Below are positions 53,677-62,538 of a stretch of 64,000 bases of DNA, piece after piece. The notes under the pieces were generated by a model, which saw only the letters and a program-made list of their open reading frames with translations, was not told the DNA's origin and did not search any database. The stretch lies in assembly GCF_028609885.1 (NCBI RefSeq), contig NZ_CP063195.1, positions 2,294,001-2,358,000 on the forward strand. The letters run 5' to 3'. The position numbers and the translations under genes are program-made. The first letter of the stretch is position 1; each line of letters starts with the position of its first letter. The stretch comes from Corynebacterium jeikeium (GTDB taxonomy: Bacteria > Actinomycetota > Actinomycetes > Mycobacteriales > Mycobacteriaceae).

Positions 53677-56670
53677 TTAACGAGACTTCTTCACCGTGCG
53701 CTTCGTCAGCGTCGGCGGCTTCTTGGCGGTCTTCTTCGTCGACTTCTTTGCGGCCTTCTTGGTCGTCTTCTTAGCCGACTTCTTCGCTGCCTTGCGGCTC
53801 GACTTCGCAGGTGCCGACCCCTCGGCTGCCTGCTTGGCGCGCCGCTCCGACAGCAGCTCGTTCGCGCGGGCGTCAGTCATCGTCTCCGGAGTATCGCCCT
53901 TGCGCAGGGAGGCGTTGGTGGTGCCATCCGTGACATACGCGCCGAAGCGACCGTCCTTGACGGACATCGGCTTGCCGGACACGTCGTTATCACCCAGCTG
54001 CTTCAGCGGCGGCTGCGCGGCTGCACGACCGCGGCGCTTCGGCTCAGCGTAAATGCGGCGGGCCTCGTCGAGGGTGATCGTGAAGATCTGCTCCTCGTTG
54101 GCCAGCGAGCGGGAATCCTTGCCCTTCTTTAGGTAGGGGCCGTAGCGACCGTTCTGGGCGGTGATCACCTCGTTGTCACTCGGATCGACGCCCACCTCGC
54201 GCGGCAGACTCATGAGCTTCAAAGCCTCCTCCAGCGTCACGCTGGCTGGCTCCATGCCGCTGAACAGGCTGGCGGTCTTGGGCTTCAGCGTCTCCTCGAC
54301 GATCTGCTTGACGCGCTTTTCCTTCTGCGCCTGCGCGGTCTTGGTCTCGCGACTCAGCGGCTTCTTGCCCTCTGCCTCGCGCTCGCGATCCTGCTCGTCG
54401 CGCTCGGCCTCCCAGACCTTCACGGCCTCCTCGGCCACTCGGGATTCCTCGTCCTCGCCGAGCACCTCAGTGACGTAAGGACCGTAGCGTCCCTCGCGGG
54501 CGACGATGGTTCGCCCGTTAGCCGGGTTGGTGCCCAGCTCTCGGCCACCCTGCGGGGTGGCGAAAAGCTTCTCGGCAACCTCCAGGGTCAGCCCGTCCGG
54601 GGTCATGGATTCCGGCAGGTTGGCGCGCTGCACCTCCGGCTCGGTACCCTCCGGCGCCCCTGCCGGTACCGGCTTGATGCGCTCCAGGTAGGGGCCGTAG
54701 CGGCCCACGCGGACGACGATTGGCACGCCGTTCTCATCGTCGAAGATGTGCAGGGAGTTCACCCGGCGGGCATCGATCTGCTCCAGGTTGTCGCCCACGA
54801 TGTGCTTCAAGCCACCCAGGCGGGGCACCACCGCGCCCGGGGCCTCCGGACGGGAGCTATCGCCGAAGTAGAAGCCCTTCAGCCAGTTCACACGGTCCTC
54901 ATTACCCGCGGCGATGGCATCCAGCTCGTCCTCCATCGCGGAGGTGAAATCGTAGTCCACCAGCGCCCCGAAGTTCTGCTCCAGCAGGCCAATGACTGCG
55001 AAGGCCACCCACGAGGGCACCAGCGCGTTGCCGCGCGGCAGCACGTAGCCGCGGTCCTGGATCGTGCGGATGATGGAAGCGTAGGTCGACGGGCGGCCAA
55101 TGCCCATCTCCTCCATCTTCTTCACCAGCGAGGCCTCGGTGTAGCGGGCCGGCGGGTTCGTCGAGTGCCCATCGGCGGCCACGTCGCGTGCGTTCAGCTC
55201 GTCGCCCTTGGTCAGCTGGGGCAGGCGCTTCTCCGCGTTATCGGCCACGTCGCGGCCGTCGGCGGTGCGGCTGACCTCCACGTATGCCTTCAAAAAGCCC
55301 GGGAAGGTCAGGGTGCGGCCGGTCGCGGTGAATTCGCAGGTCTCTCCCGACTTGGCGTCACCGGCGACGGTGAGCTTCATGGACTGACCCTTCGCGTCGG
55401 CCATCTGAGAGGCCACGGTGCGCTGCCAGATCAGCTCGTAGAGCTTGAACTCCTCGGCATCCAGCTGATTGCTCAGCTGGCCGGGGGTCTGGAAGGTCTC
55501 GCCCGCCGGGCGGATCGCCTCGTGAGCCTCCTGCGAGTTCTTCACCTTGCGGGAGTACTGGCGCGGACCATCGGCCACGAACTTCGCACCATAAAGCTCC
55601 TTGGCCTGCTTGCGGGCGGCCTCGATACCAGCGGTCGACAGAGTGGTCGAGTCGGTACGCATATAAGTAATGTGGCCGTTTTCGTACAGGCGCTGCGCAA
55701 TACGCATCGTGCGCTCCGAGGTAAAGCGGAGCTTGCGGCCAGCCTCCTGCTGCAGGGTGGAGGTCATAAACGGCGGATACGGGCGGCGGGTGTAGGGCTT
55801 TTCCTCCACCGCGGTGACGGTGAACTCCTGCCCCTGCAGCCCATCGGCCAGGGACTTCGCTTTCGCCCCGTCCAGGACGAATGTTTCCTTTGCACTGGCC
55901 TTCAGCTTGCCGTCGTCGCCAAAGTCACGGCCCTGAGCCACGCGCTTGCCAGCGACCGTTGCCAGCCGTGCTTCGAAGGAGTCCGGGGCGGCGTCATCAA
56001 GAGAAGAAGAAACAGCGTCTACCACGCCGAAGGTGGCGCTCAGGTCCCAGTACTCGGCGGCGACGAACTTCATGCGCTCGCGCTCGCGCTCCACGATCAC
56101 GCGGGTGGCGACGGACTGCACGCGGCCGGCGGACAGGCGCGGCATAACCTTCTTCCACAGCACCGGGGAGACCTCGTAACCATACAGTCGGTCCAGCACA
56201 CGGCGGGATTCCTGTGCATCGACCAGGTCGTAATCGAGCTCGCGCGTATTCTGTGCAGCCTCAAGGATGGCGTTCTTCGTAATCTCGTGGAACACCATGC
56301 GGCGTACCGGCACCTTCGGCTTCAGCACCTCAAGCAGGTGCCACGCAATAGCCTCACCCTCACGGTCGGGGTCTGTCGCCAGGTACAGTTCATCGACCTG
56401 CTTCAGCTTGGCCTTAAGGTCGGAGACCTTCTTCTTCTTGTCCGGGCTGACGACGTAGAGCGCCTCGAAATCTTTATCGACGTTGACGCCCAGACGCGCC
56501 CACGGCTCCTTCTTATACTTGGCCGGTACGTCTGCCGCGCCCCGGGGGAGGTCACGGATGTGCCCGACGGAAGCCTCGACGATGTAGTTCGGCCCCAGGA
56601 TCGGGGCGATCTTCTTAGCCTTCGTCGCCGACTCAACGATCACTAGACGCTTGACGTCATCGTTTGCCAT
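53677..56670 (-). CDS. topA: DNA topoisomerase I
   Basis: A 997-residue type IA topoisomerase that relaxes negative supercoils. The TOPRIM domain has E13 (VESATKAKK) and D100-x-D102-x-E104 (ATDPDREGEA); the nicking Tyr is Y336 in HITYMRTDSTT. Several GRYGPY-type C-terminal repeats follow, in place of zinc fingers as in other actinobacteria. The tail (about 950-997) is a Lys/Ala-rich histone-like stretch. Confidence 0.97.
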   Translation of the reverse strand: MANDDVKRLVIVESATKAKKIAPILGPNYIVEASVGHIRDLPRGAADVPAKYKKEPWARLGVNVDKDFEALYVVSPDKKKKVSDLKAKLKQVDELYLATDPDREGEAIAWHLLEVLKPKVPVRRMVFHEITKNAILEAAQNTRELDYDLVDAQESRRVLDRLYGYEVSPVLWKKVMPRLSAGRVQSVATRVIVERERERMKFVAAEYWDLSATFGVVDAVSSSLDDAAPDSFEARLATVAGKRVAQGRDFGDDGKLKASAKETFVLDGAKAKSLADGLQGQEFTVTAVEEKPYTRRPYPPFMTSTLQQEAGRKLRFTSERTMRIAQRLYENGHITYMRTDSTTLSTAGIEAARKQAKELYGAKFVADGPRQYSRKVKNSQEAHEAIRPAGETFQTPGQLSNQLDAEEFKLYELIWQRTVASQMADAKGQSMKLTVAGDAKSGETCEFTATGRTLTFPGFLKAYVEVSRTADGRDVADNAEKRLPQLTKGDELNARDVAADGHSTNPPARYTEASLVKKMEEMGIGRPSTYASIIRTIQDRGYVLPRGNALVPSWVAFAVIGLLEQNFGALVDYDFTSAMEDELDAIAAGNEDRVNWLKGFYFGDSSRPEAPGAVVPRLGGLKHIVGDNLEQIDARRVNSLHIFDDENGVPIVVRVGRYGPYLERIKPVPAGAPEGTEPEVQRANLPESMTPDGLTLEVAEKLFATPQGGRELGTNPANGRTIVAREGRYGPYVTEVLGEDEESRVAEEAVKVWEAERDEQDREREAEGKKPLSRETKTAQAQKEKRVKQIVEETLKPKTASLFSGMEPASVTLEEALKLMSLPREVGVDPSDNEVITAQNGRYGPYLKKGKDSRSLANEEQIFTITLDEARRIYAEPKRRGRAAAQPPLKQLGDNDVSGKPMSVKDGRFGAYVTDGTTNASLRKGDTPETMTDARANELLSERRAKQAAEGSAPAKSSRKAAKKSAKKTTKKAAKKSTKKTAKKPPTLTKRTVKKSR

Positions 56671-56730
56671 CGGTTGATTTCACACATCCTTCAAAATCTA
56701 AAGTTTGCCGGGTGCCATTGTTTATACAGG

Positions 56731-56758
56731 TTTGTTGCAATGGGTTTGTTGCAATGGG
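56731..56758. repeat. Perfect 14-bp tandem repeat upstream of topA
   Basis: TTTGTTGCAATGGG occurs at 56731-56744 and 56745-56758, 60-90 bases before the topA start, where its promoter should lie. The rest of 56671-56850 carries no gene. Confidence 0.85.
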
Positions 56759-56850
56759 TATACCGCAGGGGCCACTTACGCATTTCTAAGCGACACTACG
56801 CGGTTTATGCAATTCCTATGTAACCGGGGTAGGAGCGGCCTTAATCGGCG

Positions 56851-56893
56851 AAGCCCCCGGCCCGGGCGCGAGATGCACCGCGGGCGGGGGCTT
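56851..56893 (-). terminator. Probable terminator of cspA
   Basis: AAGCCCCC (56851-56858) pairs with GGGGGCTT (56886-56893), with an inner GC stem. No clear U tract follows leftward. Confidence 0.5.
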
Positions 56894-56909
56894 GCAAAAC
56901 CCTGTGGGT

Positions 56910-57113
56910 TTAAAGAGCCGTGACGTTCTGAGCCTGCGGACCCTTGGCGCCCTCACCGATCTCGAACTCGACCTTCTGGTTCTCCTCGAGAGTGCGGAAG
57001 CCGCTGCCCTGGATCTCAGAGTAGTGGACGAAGACGTCGGAAGACCCGTCGTCTGGGGCGATGAAGCCAAAGCCCTTCTCCGCGTTGAACCACTTGACGG
57101 TTCCCTGTGCCAT
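56910..57113 (-). CDS. cspA: Cold-shock protein
   Basis: A 67-residue OB-fold RNA-binding protein with RNP1 [10 protein letters not shown] and RNP2 VFVHYSEI intact, starting [22 protein letters not shown] precedes the ATG. The 265-base gap upstream up to the helicase gene may hold a long cold-shock leader; it has a repeated CACGCCGAGGC word (about 57167 and 57236). Confidence 0.96.
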   Translation of the reverse strand: MAQGTVKWFNAEKGFGFIAPDDGSSDVFVHYSEIQGSGFRTLEENQKVEFEIGEGAKGPQAQNVTAL

Positions 57114-57340
57114 GAATTTCTACCTATCTTGTTGAATATGTCCGGCGCAAGTCATCTGCGACCACCACACGCCGAGGCCGGAAGATACTTCGTTTCCAAC
57201 CCAATCGGCCCAAAACCCAACGAGACCCCACCTCACGCCGAGGCGAGCGGAAAAGTTCCGAGGATTTTAATAACCACTCGACAGTCTGCCACGTTGCGGG
57301 TTAAACATTCAGACGAGCTTGGATTCTGCAGGACAATAAC

Positions 57341-57370
57341 TTGTATCCACCCCCTAATGGGGTCTAGAAC
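57341..57370 (+). promoter_or_regulatory. Candidate leaderless promoter of the helicase gene
   Basis: TTGTAT (57341-57346) and TAGAAC (57365-57370) are 18 bases apart, and the ATG is at 57379, so mRNA would start at or near the start codon. An ACCCC-CTAAT-GGGGT dyad (57349-57363) fills the spacer. Confidence 0.6.
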
Positions 57371-57378
57371 TAACGTTA

Positions 57379-59733
57379 ATGTCCGACTCCACGCCCCCTA
57401 CCCCAGCCTCCACGCCCGGCGGCACGGCACCGTCTTTCGGCGAGGAACTTCTGGCCGATCTGACGCCCGAGTTTCCGCGCTCCACCGTCACCCATACACA
57501 CACCATTCCCGCCCGCCCATCGCAGACGGCGCAATGGCCGGACTGGGCCGATGAAACCTTGGTGGAATACCTGCATGAACAGGGAATTTCCACACCGTGG
57601 TCGCACCAGGTGGAGACCGCGAACCACGCACATGCGGGGCGGGATGTGGTGGTTGCCACCGGCACGGCGTCCGGAAAGAGCCTCGGCTACCAGCTAGCAG
57701 CCTTGAGCGACCTGGCTGCGGCGAGCACCTCGACGGCCCTTTATATTGCACCGACGAAGGCACTGGCGCAGGACCAGCGGGCGGCGCTGGCGCGAATGTG
57801 CGCGGGCGCGGCGAACCTGAACGACATCATGGTGGCCACCTACGACGGCGACACTCCACCCGAGACGCGGCGGGTGATCCGCGACCAGGCGCGGGTGATC
57901 GTGACGAACCCGGACATGTTGCATGCCTCGATCCTGGGGAATCCGCAGTCGTGGAGCCGACTGCTGCGCACGCTGCGCTACGTGGTGATCGACGAATGCC
58001 ACGTATATCGCGGGGTGTTCGGCGCGCACGTAGCGATGGTGCTGCGCAGGCTTCTGCGGCTGTGTGGGACGGCCCCGACGATCGTGCTCGCATCCGCGAC
58101 CAGCGTGGATCCGGCGGCGCACGCACGCCGACTGACGGGGCGGTCAGACGTGGTGGCGGTGACGCAGGACGGGGCGCCCGCGGGAGAACGGACCGTCGCG
58201 CTGTGGGAGCCCGGATTCCTGCCAGATATGGAAGGCGAAAACGGCGCCCCGGTTCGGCGGGCGGCGAATTCCGAGGCTGCGGACGTGATGGGGTTGGCAA
58301 TCGCCCAGGGCGCGCGGACGCTGACTTTCGTGCGCTCCCGGCGCGGGGCGGAAGTGGTTTCCGTCGCCGCCGCGGAGAAGCTGTCGGCGATGGGGCGCAG
58401 CGCGGATGCGGTGCGGGTGGCGGCCTATCGCGCGGGCTACACCCCGGAGGATCGCCGCGAGCTGGAGCGTCGCTTCGACAATGGCGAACTGCTGGGTATT
58501 GCCTCGACGAACGCCCTGGAGCTGGGCATCGACGTCGGCGGGCTGGACGTGGTGGTGACCAGCGGCTTCCCCGGCACGATCGCCAGCTTTAGGCAGCAGG
58601 CCGGGCGTGCGGGCAGGCGCGGCCAGGGTGCACTGGTGGTGCTGGTCGGCGCAGATGACCCGATGGATACGTACCTGCTGCACCACCCGGAGGCTTTGCT
58701 GGACCGGCCGGTGGAGAACACGGTGTTCGACCCGACGAACCCCTACGTACTGGCCGACCATGTGGTGTGCGCGGCGGCGGAAAAACCCCTGTCCGAGACG
58801 GAGATTACGCACTGGGGTGCGGAGCGGGTGGTGGAGCACCTGCTGCGCCAGGGCGCACTGAAGCGCAGGCCGCGAGGCATTTTCGCAGACCTGAAAGTGG
58901 CGGAGCAGGTGCATTCGCAGGTCTCGATTCGCGGCGGGGCGGCGGCCCAGGTGGCGATTGTGGAGGCCGATTCCGGCCGACTGCTGGGCACGGTGGATCA
59001 GTCGCGCGCGACGTCGGACGTGCACACCGGGGCGGTGTATATGCACCAGGGCGAGACGTTCGTGGTGCAACTGCTGGACCTGGAGGAATCCGTGGCGTGG
59101 GTGCGGCCGGAGTTCCCGGAGTACACCACCCAGGTGATCCGCGATACCGACATTGCGGTGCGGCGCACCCGGGGGACGCGCAAGGTCTGCGACGGGGTGT
59201 GGCTGGCGGATGTGGACGTGGAGGTTTCGCACACCGTCAGCGGTTATCGAAAGCGCCTGCCAGGCGGCGAGATCCTGGAGACCGTGCCGCTGGACGTGCC
59301 GCCGGAATCGCTGCGCACCCGCGCGGTGGCCTACACCGTGGACCCGGATGTGCTGCTGGATCTGGGGTTGCCGGAGCCGACGTGGCCGGGGACGTTGCAT
59401 GCCGCGGAACATGCGGCGATTGGGCTATTGCCGCTGATTGCGACGTGCGACCGCTGGGATATCGGTGGTGTTTCTACCGCTTTGCATGCGGATACGGGTC
59501 TGCCGACGGTGTTCGTGTACGACGGCTATGCCGGCGGCGCGGGCTTCGCCGAGCAGGGCTTTGCACGATTTGCCGAGTGGATGGCCGCTACCGCCGAGAC
59601 CGTGGAGACCTGCGAGTGTGAGTCCGGCTGCCCGTCTTGCGTGCAGTCGCCAAAGTGTGGAAACGGCAATGATCCACTGTTCAAGGCGGGTGCGGTGTTG
59701 TTGTTGCAAACGCTGGCCGGGGCGGCGGGTTAG
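57379..59733 (+). CDS. DEAD/DEAH-type helicase with C-terminal zinc domain (Rv3649-like)
   Basis: A 784-residue superfamily 2 helicase. Motif I is GTASGKS (95-101), motif II DECH in VVIDECHVYRG, motif VI QQAGRAGRRGQG. The C-terminal domain ends with a four-Cys site CECESGCPSCVQSPKCGNG. This is the MrfA/YprA-like group, linked in other bacteria to repair of mitomycin damage. It is divergent from cspA as in mycobacteria. Confidence 0.92.
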   Translation: MSDSTPPTPASTPGGTAPSFGEELLADLTPEFPRSTVTHTHTIPARPSQTAQWPDWADETLVEYLHEQGISTPWSHQVETANHAHAGRDVVVATGTASGKSLGYQLAALSDLAAASTSTALYIAPTKALAQDQRAALARMCAGAANLNDIMVATYDGDTPPETRRVIRDQARVIVTNPDMLHASILGNPQSWSRLLRTLRYVVIDECHVYRGVFGAHVAMVLRRLLRLCGTAPTIVLASATSVDPAAHARRLTGRSDVVAVTQDGAPAGERTVALWEPGFLPDMEGENGAPVRRAANSEAADVMGLAIAQGARTLTFVRSRRGAEVVSVAAAEKLSAMGRSADAVRVAAYRAGYTPEDRRELERRFDNGELLGIASTNALELGIDVGGLDVVVTSGFPGTIASFRQQAGRAGRRGQGALVVLVGADDPMDTYLLHHPEALLDRPVENTVFDPTNPYVLADHVVCAAAEKPLSETEITHWGAERVVEHLLRQGALKRRPRGIFADLKVAEQVHSQVSIRGGAAAQVAIVEADSGRLLGTVDQSRATSDVHTGAVYMHQGETFVVQLLDLEESVAWVRPEFPEYTTQVIRDTDIAVRRTRGTRKVCDGVWLADVDVEVSHTVSGYRKRLPGGEILETVPLDVPPESLRTRAVAYTVDPDVLLDLGLPEPTWPGTLHAAEHAAIGLLPLIATCDRWDIGGVSTALHADTGLPTVFVYDGYAGGAGFAEQGFARFAEWMAATAETVETCECESGCPSCVQSPKCGNGNDPLFKAGAVLLLQTLAGAAG

Positions 59734-59792
59734 TTCACTGTTTTTCTTTGGGACGCCCACATCGCAGCTTGCCCGAGAATATACTTTCCCCC

Positions 59793-61178
59793 ATGAAGGC
59801 TTTTTCTGGGAATAATCACACTGGGTTCCGGCGGGGTTTTAGGGCGAGTGTCGCCGCCACGATGTCCTTGGTTGCGTTGTCCGGGATGGGCGGGGTGGCT
59901 ACCGCCCAGTCCGTAGCGCCGTCGGGGTCAGCGCCGTCGGGTGTGGCCTCCTCTGCGCCAACGCCTTCCGGACCGCAGTCGAGCGCTGCCGCGTTGGTCA
60001 ACCGCGGCGAGCCGATGCGCACTCCAGCTCCGTTCGCCGGCAAACCGGTGGATAGTGGGCTACAGATCGGCGCGGTTCCCGCTAAGGCAGGGGCGCTAAT
60101 GAACACGGTCCCTCTCGATCCGTCTGTAGGTTTGACCGCTGCTGGCCAGCAGTTCCGTTTCAGCTACTCGACCACCAACCAGCATGGGGCAGTGGCGCCT
60201 TCCACCGGTGCCGTGTTCTTCCCGAAGGGCAAGGCTCCGGCTGGCGGTTGGCCGGTGCTGGCGTGGGCACATGGGACGGTGGGCCTGGCGGATCAGTGCA
60301 CCCCATCTATGAATCCGCGCTCCCAGCGGGATCAGGATTATCTGAACCATTGGCTCAACCAGGGTTATGCGATCGTCGCCAGTGACTATGCGGGCATGGG
60401 CACCGAGGGGCTCATGAGCTACCTCAACGGCAAGTCCACCGCAGCTAACGTGGTGGACTCCGTGATCGCCGCACAGGACCTGCCTGCAGTGAAGCAGGGG
60501 GGCCAGAAGCTCTCCCGCAACTGGGCGGTTATTGGCCAGTCCCAGGGCGGCGGAGCGGCCTTGCACGTCGCTCTGCGAGCCACGGAGCGGAGCCAGCAGG
60601 CGAATCTGAACTTCCTGGGCACGGTAGCCACGGGCGCGCCAGCCTATGTTGAAGAGATCGTGTTGGCGGGCAGCCCGACCTTCCCACCTGTGCCTTTGCC
60701 CGCCGGGCTGAACACTTACGCGATGTATATCGTTGCAGCGTTCCGGGAAGCCAACCCGAACGTCGATGTCGATTCCGCTCTGACCGACGAGGGTAAGCGC
60801 ATGGTGAAGGCCGCCGAGGATTCTTGTTATCCGGAGCTTTCGGCGGCAGTGAAGGGCACCAATGTCGCGCGGGCGTTTTCCAAACCACTCCGCGAGGTGC
60901 CGGGCCTGGAACCCGCGCTGCGCGCGTTCATGCAAACTCCTGCGACCGGCTACGATAAGCCGGTTTTCCTGGGGCACGGTCTCATGGACATGGACGTTCC
61001 CACCCCTATCGGCATCATTTTGAACACGGACATGTGGATCAACCAATTCATCGGGGATATGCGTAGCCGCAACCAGCGGGTAGAGGTTCACTGGTACCCC
61101 ACCGACCACGGCGGGACCGTCCCTGCCTCGCAGGTGCACTCCACCCCGTTTTTGGCTGACCTGTTCCGCAACGCTTAG
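59793..61178 (+). CDS. Secreted lipase (LIP family)
   Basis: A 461-residue exported alpha/beta hydrolase. A signal peptide (about 1-39, ending ATAQS) is followed by a Ser/Ala/Pro-rich linker and the hydrolase domain with nucleophile motif GQSQGG, an Asp in MDMDVP and a His in TDHGG. Family members release fatty acids from triacylglycerols, which suits a lipid-dependent organism. A TATACT box (59780-59785) stands seven bases before the ATG and no ribosome binding site is seen, so it may be leaderless. Confidence 0.88.
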   Translation: MKAFSGNNHTGFRRGFRASVAATMSLVALSGMGGVATAQSVAPSGSAPSGVASSAPTPSGPQSSAAALVNRGEPMRTPAPFAGKPVDSGLQIGAVPAKAGALMNTVPLDPSVGLTAAGQQFRFSYSTTNQHGAVAPSTGAVFFPKGKAPAGGWPVLAWAHGTVGLADQCTPSMNPRSQRDQDYLNHWLNQGYAIVASDYAGMGTEGLMSYLNGKSTAANVVDSVIAAQDLPAVKQGGQKLSRNWAVIGQSQGGGAALHVALRATERSQQANLNFLGTVATGAPAYVEEIVLAGSPTFPPVPLPAGLNTYAMYIVAAFREANPNVDVDSALTDEGKRMVKAAEDSCYPELSAAVKGTNVARAFSKPLREVPGLEPALRAFMQTPATGYDKPVFLGHGLMDMDVPTPIGIILNTDMWINQFIGDMRSRNQRVEVHWYPTDHGGTVPASQVHSTPFLADLFRNA

Positions 61179-61236
61179 CCCGCGCAAGCCCCGCCTTCGC
61201 GCGGCACACTTCACCCCCTCACAGAGCGGCGTCTGA

Positions 61237-61560
61237 CTACTCCGCGGGCCCGGCGATGGCCTGCGCCTTCTGCGGGAGGATGCGCGAGTTGGAGCCCATG
61301 CGGGTGGTCACGTCCACCGTCACGAACTCCCCGTTGACCTCGCAGCTTTCCACGTCGGCACCGTTGGCGCCGGCGATGCTTCGCGCCGTATCGCACGGCT
61401 CGCCCTCGCCCGTCTGCACAACCATCGCCGCCGATAGCGCAGCCAGGTCCGCGGCCGTGCTGGCCTGCTCCTTGTGACCCAGCATGGCGCTGCCGATAGC
61501 CAACAGGGAAACCACCGACAGGACGCCGAGCGTGATCATCGCCCCATAGACGGTGCTCAT
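61237..61560 (-). CDS. Pilus-assembly TadG/Rv3654c-like protein
   Basis: A 107-residue protein with an N-terminal membrane segment (about 5-27, AMITLGVLSVVSLLAIGSAML) followed by the HKEQASTAADLAALSAA motif of the TadE/TadG-like Flp-pilus helper family. It has two Cys residues that may bond. It is the last gene of the leftward Tad group and converges on the lipase gene. Confidence 0.82.
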   Translation of the reverse strand: MSTVYGAMITLGVLSVVSLLAIGSAMLGHKEQASTAADLAALSAAMVVQTGEGEPCDTARSIAGANGADVESCEVNGEFVTVDVTTRMGSNSRILPQKAQAIAGPAE

Positions 61561-61592
61561 CTTTCACCCCCCGTCATCTAACTCAATCCCCT

Positions 61593-61901
61593 CTATTCCC
61601 CGTCCGGCTCCACCAACGTGACAGCCTCGCCGTGAACGTCGAACAGCGCCCCGTCCTTGGTGACCTTCACCCGCACAAGTGGCGATTCCGCACTACCTTC
61701 GCGGGAGGTGTAGACGGCCGCGGTGGCGTCAATCTGCCTGGCGAGCGCAACCCCATCGCCGCCGCGCGCTTCGGCCCGGGCCACGGTCCGTGCCAGTGAT
61801 TGCGCCGTGGCGGCCTGCGACATGGTGACCAATCCCGCGGCGGATCCACCAGCGACGAGCGTTATGGCGGACAGGACGATGGCGCCTTCGACTGTGTTCA
61901 T
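61593..61901 (-). CDS. TadE-like minor pilin
   Basis: A 102-residue protein starting MNTVEGAIVLSAITLVAGGSAAG, with a pilin-like Glu near the start and one hydrophobic segment, then a small beta-rich domain. It matches the position of Rv3655c in the mycobacterial Tad locus. The gap of 150 bases before it (61902-62051) holds a small CTTGTGTA-CTTCTGTGTA decamer repeat at about 61921-61940. Confidence 0.78.
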   Translation of the reverse strand: MNTVEGAIVLSAITLVAGGSAAGLVTMSQAATAQSLARTVARAEARGGDGVALARQIDATAAVYTSREGSAESPLVRVKVTKDGALFDVHGEAVTLVEPDGE

Positions 61902-62051
61902 GTTCGTTCCCGGTTAAAGATTCTTGTGTACTTCTGTGTAGGTCGTGGTGTGCAGTTTTTTGGTGACGCCCTCGCGCGCCCGACCCCTTGAAGAGTTCAG
62001 ACACACGGGGGCGTGGTGGGGGACCGGAGGCCGACCAAGAGCCTTTTCGGG

Positions 62052-62396
62052 CTACTTCGTGTTCAGTGCCTTCTCGAAGATTCCGCTCAGCGCCTGTTCC
62101 ACGGTGTCCGAGGTTACGACGGTGTACAGCAGTGCTCCGAGAGCAGCTGCCGCCACGCAACCGAGGGCATATTCAATAGTGGACATGCCGCGTTCATCGG
62201 TGTAGCGACTATAGATAGCACCGATAATCTGGTTCCACCAACGAGCGATAGGGTGCAGTTCAGAATGTGTTTCTTCTGAGATTCCCGTGCTCGGATCCGT
62301 CTTGACCGGCGCGGCCTTGACCTGCACCGGCATCACGGCCGATGGAAGAGCGGTTGGCGTGGGGGTAAGTGGAGCGGTCATGGTTGGAGTGGTCAT
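62052..62396 (-). CDS. DUF4244 Flp-type pilin (Rv3656c-like)
   Basis: A 114-residue protein with a long Pro/Thr-rich N-terminal part and a type IV prepilin-like core DERGMSTIEYALGCVAAAALGALLYTVV, where cleavage would come before MSTIEYA and E is the conserved Glu-5-type residue. AAGGA lies before the ATG at 62394-62396; a longer frame adds eight residues. It is the likely main pilin of the Tad system. Confidence 0.82.
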   Translation of the reverse strand: MTTPTMTAPLTPTPTALPSAVMPVQVKAAPVKTDPSTGISEETHSELHPIARWWNQIIGAIYSRYTDERGMSTIEYALGCVAAAALGALLYTVVTSDTVEQALSGIFEKALNTK

Positions 62397-62538
62397 GATC
62401 AATGTCCTTCCTGGCGACACAACAAACGCACCGCCATGTCGAGTGAGTTGAGTTCGATAGATGTCAGATGTCCGTGTGAACCACTGTGAACTGCTTTCCC
62501 CGGGAGTGCCCCTCCCTCTGCGTCGGTACCCATAGCCC

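Noticed and set aside
57114..57378. A riboswitch or other structured leader before cspA
   Set aside because: Only a short repeated CACGCCGAGGC word is visible; no known riboswitch core could be recognised.
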